Positions 1-4,622 of a stretch of 8,906 nt of DNA are shown here, in pieces. Source of the DNA: BOG-1184 sp964651515. GTDB lineage: Bacteria; Fibrobacterota; Chitinivibrionia; Chitinivibrionales; Chitinispirillaceae. The position numbers were made by a program, and so were the translations under genes. Every line of letters begins with the position of its first letter. Within the stretch, counting starts at the first letter, position 1. The notes beneath the pieces are model-generated. The model made no database searches. It was given only the letters and a program-made list of their open reading frames with translations, and was not told the origin of the DNA. Location: the NCBI GenBank assembly GCA_964651515.1, contig CAZYYB010000119.1, positions 1 through 8,906 on the forward strand, read 5' to 3'.

Positions 1-513
1 GGCGGCATGATCGTGATGACCGAAAACGACTGCATGGTCGATATCGCGAAGTTCTACCTCGGCTTCTGCGTCGATGAGTCGTGCGGCAAGTGTTCACCCT
101 GCCGGATCGGCGGCTTCCAGATGCTCCTCCTCCTCGAAAAGATCGCGGACGGCAAGGGAGTGAAGGAGGACATCGATGCAATCAGGCGACTCGCGGTCGC
201 GATGCAGAAGGCATCGCTCTGCGGCCTGGGGCAGGGCGCGCCCAACCCGGTCCTCTCCACGCTCCAGTACTTCCTGAAGGAGATCGAGGAGCATGTGATC
301 GATAAAAAATGCCGTGCGGGCAAGTGTACGAGCCTCCTGCAGTATGTCATCAAACCCGAGGCGTGCAAGCGCTGCCGGCTCTGCGTGGTAAACTGCCCGG
401 TCAACGCGATAAGCGGCGACCGGCAGGCGGGATATACTATCGGCCAGGACGTCTGCACCAAGTGCGGCAAATGTTTTGAGGTTTGCAAATTCGAAGCGGT
501 GGCAAGGAGATAG
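1..513 (+). CDS. hydB: NuoF-like hydrogenase subunit HydB, C-terminal part (5' truncated)
   Basis: The reading frame is open from base 1, so the gene starts left of the window; the ATG at position 7 is internal. What remains is the C-terminal end of a NuoF/HoxF-type flavoprotein. The NuoF 4Fe-4S motif SCGKCSPCR has cysteine codons at 82, 91 and 100, and the fourth cysteine lies in SLCGLGQGAPNP at 220. It is followed by a bacterial 2[4Fe-4S] ferredoxin domain with CX2CX2CX3C sets at 364-396 and 454-486. This tail is typical of HydB of NAD-dependent trimeric [FeFe]-hydrogenases, where the missing N-terminal part would bind FMN and NAD(H). The stop codon is 2 nt before the hydA start, so the two are co-transcribed. 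A stand-alone NuoF or formate dehydrogenase beta subunit is the alternative, but the hydA neighbour makes HydB much more likely. Confidence 0.93.
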   Translation, partial: GGMIVMTENDCMVDIAKFYLGFCVDESCGKCSPCRIGGFQMLLLLEKIADGKGVKEDIDAIRRLAVAMQKASLCGLGQGAPNPVLSTLQYFLKEIEEHVIDKKCRAGKCTSLLQYVIKPEACKRCRLCVVNCPVNAISGDRQAGYTIGQDVCTKCGKCFEVCKFEAVARR

Positions 514-515
514 CA

Positions 516-2261
516 ATGGTTCGTGCAACGATCAATGGTATAACGGTAACCGTGCCCGAGGGCACCTCGATCCTGGACGCGGCACGCAAGGTGCAGATCC
601 GGATCCCGACCCTGTGCAAGCATCCCGACCTTCCGGCCACGGCCGCCTGCGGCATCTGCATCGTCAAGATTGCGGGATCGAACAAGATGCTGCGCTCCTG
701 CTGCACGCCGCTCGAACAGGACATGGCCGTGACGACCCACGATCCCGAGATCGTGGATGTCCGGCGCTCGGTGATCGAGCTCATCCTCTCCCGTCACCCC
801 AACGAGTGCCTGACCTGCGGCCGCAACCAGAACTGTGAACTGCAGCGGCTCGCCGCCGATTTCGGCATCCGCACCGAGGGGTTCTCCTCGTGCGTGCCCG
901 ACCTGCCGACCGACAGCTCCACGGGTGCCATCGTGCTCGAACCGCGCAAGTGCATCTCGTGCGGCCGGTGTACCGACGTGTGCCAGCGGATGCAGAATGT
1001 CTGGGCGCTCTCCATGCTCGAACGGGGTATCGATACCCGCATGTCGCCCGCAGGCGATATCCAGCTCGCCGAATCGCCGTGCGTGCACTGCGGTCAGTGC
1101 TCGGCCCACTGCCCGGTCGGCGCCATCATCGAGCACGACGAAACCGGCATCGTGTGGGAGCAGTTGCGCGACAAGAGCCGCTACTGCATCGTGCAGATCG
1201 CGCCGGCGGTCCGCGTCGCCATCGGCGAGGCCTTCGGATTCAAGTCCGGCACGCTGGTCACCGGCAAGCTCTACGCCGCGCTGCGCCGCATGGGATTCAA
1301 GGCGGTATTCGATACGAACTTCGGCGCCGACGTGACCATCGTCGAGGAAGCGACCGAATTCGTCAAGCGCTTCACCACCGCCCCCGAGACGCTGCCGCTC
1401 ATCACGAGCTGCTGCCCGGCGTGGGTCGATTTCATGGAAAAATTCTATCCGGACATGGTGGGCCACTTCTCGTCGTGCAAGTCGCCCCACCAGATCGTCG
1501 GGGTGCTCGCCAAGACCTACTTCGCAAGGAAGCGGCGGATCGACCAGGGCTCCATGTTCATGGTCTCGATCATGCCCTGCACCGCGAAGAAGCACGAGGT
1601 ACGCCGCTCTAAGGAGATGTTCGCCTCCGGAGTCCAGGATATCGACGTCTCCATCACGACCCGCGAGCTCGCCCGCATGATCAAGCAGGCGGGCATCGAC
1701 TTTAAAAATCTTCCGGACGAAGAACCGGACCACATGCTGGGCGAGTACAGCGGTGCGGCCACGATCTTCGGCGTTACGGGAGGCGTCATGGAAGCGGCGC
1801 TGCGCACCGCCTACGACTACATCACCGGCGGTAAACTCAAGAATGTCGACTTCGAGAACGTCCGGGGGCTCTCCGGAGTAAAGGAAGGAACCGTCCAGGT
1901 CAACGAACACTCGGTGAAGGTGGCCGTGGCGCACGGCCTGAGCAACGTCGAGACCGTGCTCGAAAAAGTGCGGCAGGCAAAGGCGGAAGGCCGGGAGACC
2001 CCGTTCCATTTCATCGAGGTCATGGCGTGTCCGGGAGGCTGCGTGGGCGGCGGCGGCCAGCCCTACGGCATCACCGACGAAATGCGACAGGATCGCGGCG
2101 ACGGGCTCTATCTCGACGACTCCGAGAAGCCGATCCGATATTCGCATGAAAACCCGAGCGTCAAGGCGCTCTATGCCGAGTTCCTCAAGGAGGCCGGCGG
2201 CAAGCAGTCGCACAAGCTGCTCCATACCACCTACAAGCCGAGGCCGGAGTACAAGCGATAG
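516..2261 (+). CDS. hydA: [FeFe]-hydrogenase catalytic subunit HydA (581 aa, NAD-linked type)
   Basis: Catalyses reversible H2 formation at the H-cluster; in a HydABC-type complex it works with NAD(H) and ferredoxin. The N-terminal 2Fe-2S domain has C34, C45, C48 and C62. The His-ligated cluster has H94, C98, C101 and C107. Two 4Fe-4S clusters use C146/149/152/156 and C189/192/195/199. The H-cluster domain has TSCCPAW (297-303; C299 proton relay, C300 ligand), MPCTAKK (353-359; C355) and MACPGGC (503-509; C505 and C509). Glu278 and Glu281 match the proton-path glutamates of the Clostridium enzyme CpI. The numbering is almost the same as CpI. The longer C-terminal 2Fe-2S extension known from Thermotoga HydA is absent. 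The start at 516 is chosen for its AAGGAG at 504-509, 6 nt upstream; an in-frame upstream start at 483 would overlap hydB. No signal peptide is seen, so it should be cytoplasmic. Confidence 0.97.
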   Translation: MVRATINGITVTVPEGTSILDAARKVQIRIPTLCKHPDLPATAACGICIVKIAGSNKMLRSCCTPLEQDMAVTTHDPEIVDVRRSVIELILSRHPNECLTCGRNQNCELQRLAADFGIRTEGFSSCVPDLPTDSSTGAIVLEPRKCISCGRCTDVCQRMQNVWALSMLERGIDTRMSPAGDIQLAESPCVHCGQCSAHCPVGAIIEHDETGIVWEQLRDKSRYCIVQIAPAVRVAIGEAFGFKSGTLVTGKLYAALRRMGFKAVFDTNFGADVTIVEEATEFVKRFTTAPETLPLITSCCPAWVDFMEKFYPDMVGHFSSCKSPHQIVGVLAKTYFARKRRIDQGSMFMVSIMPCTAKKHEVRRSKEMFASGVQDIDVSITTRELARMIKQAGIDFKNLPDEEPDHMLGEYSGAATIFGVTGGVMEAALRTAYDYITGGKLKNVDFENVRGLSGVKEGTVQVNEHSVKVAVAHGLSNVETVLEKVRQAKAEGRETPFHFIEVMACPGGCVGGGGQPYGITDEMRQDRGDGLYLDDSEKPIRYSHENPSVKALYAEFLKEAGGKQSHKLLHTTYKPRPEYKR

Positions 2262-2299
2262 TCCGGGGCGTCCGGCACGTTGTAATTTTAAAAGAAATA

Positions 2300-2366
2300 G
2301 TTCCTGCGGCCAAGGGGTGATCCGGCAGCCAAGGGAACGGGAGACAAGAACAGCAATCCCGTTCCC
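2300..2366 (+). promoter_or_regulatory. Candidate attenuator leader: upstream fold and antiterminator
   Basis: The segment GGGAACGGGA (2333-2342) is perfectly complementary to TCCCGTTCCC (2357-2366), with a 14-nt loop. That 3' arm is also most of the 5' arm of the terminator that follows, so the two helices exclude each other. Further upstream GTTCC (2300-2304) can pair with GGAAC (2334-2338), with an inner helix 2305-2309/2322-2327 (one bulged G); this would occupy half of the antiterminator arm. The pairings are read directly from the sequence. That they act as a switch is inference. I could not match the upstream part to a known riboswitch class. Confidence 0.5.
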
Positions 2367-2394
2367 GGCGTTCAGGCAGGGGGCGGGATTTTTT
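2355..2394 (+). terminator. Intrinsic terminator between hydA and the TM1266-family gene
   Basis: A 12-bp stem pairs 2355-2366 with 2379-2390 (two G-U pairs) around a 12-nt loop, and a run of six T starts within the stem end (2389-2394). This is a canonical Rho-independent terminator. It lies 93 nt after the hydA stop and 50 nt before the next start codon, so it would separate the structural genes from the regulator and maturase genes, either fully or conditionally (see the overlapping antiterminator). Confidence 0.72.
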
Positions 2395-2444
2395 ATTGGT
2401 TTCATTGCGGGGCGAACTGCCCGCACACTCAAAAGGAGGGGACT

Positions 2445-2696
2445 GTGGAAAAAAGAATAGGATTCGTCGGCATCATCATCGAGAACCGGACCGAACATGC
2501 GGAAGCGGTCAACCGTGCGCTTTCGGAATTCGGGAAAAATATCGTCGTGAGGACCGGAGTTCCGAATGTCCGGGGAACGTACTCGGTCATTACCGTGGTG
2601 GTCGATGCGACCAACGAGGAGATCGGCGCACTGACGGGGAAGCTGGGCCAGATACCGGGGGTGTCGGTGAAGTCGGCGCTGGCGAAAGAAGGATAA
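2445..2696 (+). CDS. TM1266-family putative iron-only hydrogenase system regulator (83 aa)
   Basis: A small protein of the family named after Thermotoga maritima TM1266, found in [FeFe]-hydrogenase loci and annotated as a putative regulator. The family resembles ACT / NikR C-terminal ligand-binding domains and has no obvious DNA-binding segment of its own. Recognised here by the N-terminal strand RIGFVGIIIENR, the middle GVPNVRGTYSVITVVVDA and the conserved end GKLGQIPGVSVKSA. It uses a GTG start at 2445, supported by AGGAGG at 2434-2439 five nt upstream. The length is typical of the family. It follows the terminator/antiterminator region, so its expression, with that of hydG and the other maturases, may be conditional. 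The family assignment is firm; the regulatory role and its ligand are not established by anything in the sequence. Confidence 0.9.
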   Translation: MEKRIGFVGIIIENRTEHAEAVNRALSEFGKNIVVRTGVPNVRGTYSVITVVVDATNEEIGALTGKLGQIPGVSVKSALAKEG

Positions 2697-2718
2697 AAAT
2701 AACCGCAAATTCGAAACC

Positions 2719-2785
2719 TTTTTTTGATGGCTGAGCCGGAATCCAAAAGCAAATTAAAAATCTTTTTTTGGATGGCCGAGCCGGG
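2719..2785 (+). repeat. Two tandem GGAT / YGA-triloop elements 5' of hydG
   Basis: Copy 1 is T7-GATGGCTGAGCCGG (2719-2739) and copy 2 is T7-GGATGGCCGAGCCGGG (2763-2785), about 44 nt apart. In each, GGC and GCC can close a small hairpin with loop TGA or CGA (2729-2737 and 2774-2782). ATCCAAAA (2741-2748) can pair with TTTTGGAT (2766-2773) directly before the second mini-hairpin. The same layout, with different helix sequence, is found 3' of hydG at 4398-4461. Confidence 0.55.
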
Positions 2786-2864
2786 TCACCCGCGCGCGGT
2801 AGGAGTGCTTAATAAGGGGCCTCGGTTGGCGGGGACCCACGGGTCCTCTGCGAAAAGAAAATGA
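2727..2864 (+). CDS. Possible 45-aa small ORF with an internal duplication (doubtful)
   Basis: An ATG at 2727 opens a 45-codon frame ending in TGA at 2862-2864, between the TM1266-family gene and hydG. Both copies of the intergenic repeat lie in this frame, so the product begins MAEPES and repeats MAEPGHP fifteen residues later; the end is basic (SSAKRK). There is no Shine-Dalgarno sequence upstream, only the T-run, and I recognise no family. The region is better explained as repeated RNA structure, so I give this a low probability of being translated. Confidence 0.13.
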   Translation: MAEPESKSKLKIFFWMAEPGHPRAVGVLNKGPRLAGTHGSSAKRK

Positions 2865-2871
2865 GTGCTTA
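2803..2871 (+). repeat. 9-bp direct repeat GAGTGCTTA, exactly 60 bp apart
   Basis: GAGTGCTTA occurs at 2803-2811 and 2863-2871 in the gap before hydG. Between the copies is a small hairpin, GGACC (2833-2837) with GGTCC (2842-2846) and a 4-nt loop. GGCCGAG of the upstream repeat (2774-2780) can also pair with CTCGGTT (2821-2827) using two G-U pairs. The function is unknown; sites of this length can occur by chance. Confidence 0.3.
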
Positions 2872-2913
2872 GAGTTGCATTTCGCGTTCGATCCGGAAGA
2901 AGACCTTGCTAAA

Positions 2914-2938
2914 GGGGATCCAGCAAAGCGGGGTCCCC
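2914..2938 (+). promoter_or_regulatory. Hairpin in the hydG leader
   Basis: GGGGATCC (2914-2921) pairs with GGGTCCCC (2931-2938) through 8 bp including one G-U, with a 9-nt loop. It ends 36 nt before the chosen hydG start and is followed by an A-rich single-stranded stretch, not a T-run, so it is not a terminator. It may affect mRNA stability or initiation. Confidence 0.4.
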
Positions 2939-2974
2939 ATTGAGCAGCAACAAAATGGAAAGAAAAATAAGATT

Positions 2975-4369
2975 ATGAACACAATGCCCGTCATCGACGA
3001 ACAACTCATCGAGAAAACACTTGCCGAAAGCCGGAACCCCTCAAAATCCCGGATCGACGAGGTCCTCGCCAAGGCCGCCGGGGCGAAGGGGCTCCTGCCG
3101 GGCGAGATCGCCACCCTCATCGCCACCGAGGATCCCGAACAACTCGAAAAGATCTTTACCACGGCGAAGGCGGTCAAGGAACATATCTACGGCCGGCGGC
3201 TCGTCCTCTTCGCCCCGCTCTACATCTCCAACTACTGCGGCAACGAATGCGCCTACTGCGCCTTCCGGGCGAAGAACAGACTCATTACCCGCAAGGCGCT
3301 CTCGCAGGAGGAGATTCGCCGCGAGGTCGAGTTTCTCGTCGATCAGGGGCACAAGCGGCTCCTCCTCCTTACCGGCGAATCGCCGGCGAAATCCGATTTC
3401 ACCTACCTCCTCGAATCGATCGAGACCGTGTACTCGGTGCGGAGCGGCCGCGGGGAGATCCGGCGGGTAAATGTGGAGGTCGCCCCGGCATCGGTGGAAG
3501 AGTTCCGGCAGCTTAAGGAGGCGAAGATTGGCACCTATATCTGCTTCCAGGAAACGTACCATCGTGCGACCTATGCCGCGGTGCACCGCGGCGGGAAAAA
3601 GCGGGACTACGACTGGCGCGTCGGTGTATTCGACCGGGCCATGGAGGGTGGAGTCAACGATGTCGGCATCGGCGCACTGCTCGGCCTCTACGACTGGAAG
3701 TTCGAGCTCCTCGCCATGTTCCAGCACATCAACCACCTCGAAGCGAGGTTCGGTGTCGGACCGCACACCATCAGCGTGCCGCGCATGGAACCCGCGACCG
3801 GCTCCGAGCTTGCCGGCAAGCCGGAGCATGCGGTCTCGGACCTCGACTTCCGCAAGCTCGTGGCGATCATCCGCCTTGCGGTGCCCTATACCGGCATCAT
3901 CATGTCGACCCGCGAAAGCGCCGCCATGCGCAACGAGACCTTTGCACTCGGCGTGTCGCAGATCTCGGCAGGCTCGCGCACCAACCCCGGCGGCTACTCC
4001 TCCTCCGGCGGGCTCACCGAGGCGGACGGGCAGTTTTCACTCGGCGATCATCGTCCGCTCGACGAGGTGATCCGCGACGTCTCCTCCATGGGGTACATCC
4101 CGTCCTTCTGCACCGGCTGCTACCGGCTCGGCCGCACCGGCGCCGACTTCATGGACCTCGCGAAGCCGGGGGAGATCAAGGAGCACTGCGACCCGAATGC
4201 GGTATCGACCTTCCTCGAATACCTGATCGACTACGGCAGCGACGAGGCGAAGCGGCTTGGGGAAGTTCAGATTCAAAGGACCTTGGCGGAGATGACGCCG
4301 ACAGCGCGGGAGAGGACCGAGAAGATAATAGCTCAGGTGAAAAAGGGAAAAAGGGATGTTTATTGCTGA
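2975..4369 (+). CDS. hydG: [FeFe]-hydrogenase maturase HydG (tyrosine lyase, radical SAM)
   Basis: HydG cleaves L-tyrosine to p-cresol and dehydroglycine and makes CO and cyanide on a dangler iron, delivering the Fe(CO)(CN) unit for the H-cluster. The radical-SAM motif is CGNECAYC (C88, C92, C95). The HydG-specific C-terminal auxiliary cluster motif CX2CX22C is complete (C379, C382, C405). Other family landmarks are IYGRRLVLFAPLYISNYC, FQETYH, GVGPHTISVPR and the end KRDVYC, close to the common RD-aromatic terminus. From the ATG at 2975 the protein is 464 aa, usual for HydG. The frame is open further upstream to a TTG at 2906, but that adds 23 low-complexity residues with no homology I recognise. 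The Shine-Dalgarno at 2975 is weak (GGAAAG, 2957-2962) and another ATG lies at 2984, so the exact start is uncertain. The gene is flanked on both sides by related structured repeats. Confidence 0.96.
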   Translation: MNTMPVIDEQLIEKTLAESRNPSKSRIDEVLAKAAGAKGLLPGEIATLIATEDPEQLEKIFTTAKAVKEHIYGRRLVLFAPLYISNYCGNECAYCAFRAKNRLITRKALSQEEIRREVEFLVDQGHKRLLLLTGESPAKSDFTYLLESIETVYSVRSGRGEIRRVNVEVAPASVEEFRQLKEAKIGTYICFQETYHRATYAAVHRGGKKRDYDWRVGVFDRAMEGGVNDVGIGALLGLYDWKFELLAMFQHINHLEARFGVGPHTISVPRMEPATGSELAGKPEHAVSDLDFRKLVAIIRLAVPYTGIIMSTRESAAMRNETFALGVSQISAGSRTNPGGYSSSGGLTEADGQFSLGDHRPLDEVIRDVSSMGYIPSFCTGCYRLGRTGADFMDLAKPGEIKEHCDPNAVSTFLEYLIDYGSDEAKRLGEVQIQRTLAEMTPTARERTEKIIAQVKKGKRDVYC

Positions 4370-4397
4370 TTAAATCGTAAGAATTAAGAAAAAGTCT

Positions 4398-4461
4398 CTG
4401 GATAGACCCGAGGCCACTCCCAGATAAAAACATGAAAAATTATCTGGATGGGCCCGAGGCC
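4398..4461 (+). repeat. Two tandem GGAT / CGA-triloop elements 3' of hydG
   Basis: CTGGATAGACCCGAGGCC (4398-4415) is repeated as CTGGATGGGCCCGAGGCC (4444-4461), 46 nt apart, with two differences in 18. The second copy forms a perfect mini-hairpin GGGCC-CGA-GGCCC (4450-4462); the first forms only a poorer version. They match the elements upstream of hydG in order, spacing and shape. Confidence 0.6.
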
Positions 4462-4472
4462 CTCTAGTGGTT
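4412..4472 (+). ncRNA. Predicted three-way-junction RNA element between hydG and the ammonia-lyase gene
   Basis: Three helices fit together by eye. The outer helix is CCACT (4414-4418) with AGTGG (4466-4470), extendable by two G-U pairs. Hairpin A is CCAGATAA (4420-4427) with TTATCTGG (4440-4447) and a 12-nt A-rich loop. Hairpin B is GGGCC (4450-4454) with GGCCC (4458-4462) and a CGA loop. Only one to three nucleotides join them. No T-run follows, so this is not a terminator. It could be a cis-regulatory element or a processing site in the mRNA. I do not recognise a known class. Confidence 0.4.
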
Positions 4473-4543
4473 CCATTGACCATGTCATTATCTCTCTAGC
4501 AATGCGAGCATTTGTGGTTTCTATAACAAAGGCGGGGAAATGA
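4448..4543 (+). CDS. Possible 31-aa small ORF in the ammonia-lyase leader (doubtful)
   Basis: An ATG inside the second repeat copy (4448) opens a 31-codon frame ending in TGA at 4541-4543, overlapping by ATGA the next small frame at 4540. It has no Shine-Dalgarno sequence and no recognisable family, and it lies inside a predicted folded region. It is recorded mainly because of the ATGA overlap; chance is the likeliest explanation. Confidence 0.1.
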   Translation: MGPRPSSGSIDHVIISLAMRAFVVSITKAGK

Positions 4544-4614
4544 ATCTATTGATTCGCATCTTAAAGGAGGGGCGCCGAGAGGTCGCACAGCGACCTCTCG
4601 GGACGCCCAAATAA
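4540..4614 (+). CDS. Possible 24-aa leader peptide before the ammonia-lyase gene (doubtful)
   Basis: An ATG at 4540, with a purine-rich GGCGGGG at 4531-4537 just upstream, opens a 24-codon frame ending in TAA at 4612-4614, eight nt before the ammonia-lyase start. It reads through the strong hairpin 4570-4608, so a ribosome translating it would unfold the hairpin and end next to the downstream start, as expected for translational coupling. The codon content shows no run of one amino acid, so there is no sign of classical attenuation. There is no homology evidence. Confidence 0.2.
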   Translation: MNLLIRILKEGRREVAQRPLGTPK

Positions 4615-4622
4615 GGCACCTT
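4563..4622 (+). promoter_or_regulatory. Strong Shine-Dalgarno separated from the start by a 16-bp hairpin
   Basis: AAAGGAGG (4563-4570) is a near-perfect anti-16S match but lies 52 nt before the ATG at 4623, and no ATG, GTG or TTG follows it at a normal distance. The space is filled by a strong hairpin: CCGAGAGGTCG (4575-4585) with CGACCTCTCGG (4591-4601), 5-nt loop, continued by GGGCG (4570-4574) with CGCCC (4604-4608) across a 2-nt bulge. When folded, about 14-15 nt remain between the Shine-Dalgarno and the ATG. A weak AAGG (4613-4616) also lies 6 nt before the ATG. There is no T-run, so it is not a terminator. Confidence 0.55.

Noticed and set aside
2300..2345. Resemblance of the hydA-downstream leader to cobalamin, FMN or TPP riboswitch fragments (GGGGTGATCCGG, AAGGGAAC)
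   Set aside because: Only scattered short words match; the order of conserved blocks and the required junctions of those classes are missing.
54..2708. An 884-codon open frame on the minus strand opposite hydB, hydA and the TM1266-family gene
   Set aside because: It is a shadow caused by GC-rich third positions; the plus strand has full, motif-complete proteins, and the minus translation is an R/H/D/G-rich string without any family motif.
2719..2769. The T7 runs after the TM1266-family gene as terminators
   Set aside because: Neither run is preceded by a GC-rich hairpin; they are part of the repeated element.
2906..2974. An upstream TTG start for hydG adding 23 residues
   Set aside because: The added residues are low-complexity and cross the hairpin at 2914-2938. 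The ATG at 2975 gives the usual HydG length, although its Shine-Dalgarno is weak.
4476..4504. TTGACC at 4476-4481 as a promoter -35 box for the ammonia-lyase gene
   Set aside because: At the expected 17-nt spacing the sequence is GCAATG, a poor -10 box. The TATAAC at 4522-4527 has no matching -35 either.
4570..4608. The 16-bp hairpin before the ammonia-lyase gene as an intrinsic terminator
   Set aside because: It is followed by an A-rich sequence, not a T-run, on the + strand, and the next start codon is only 14 nt away.
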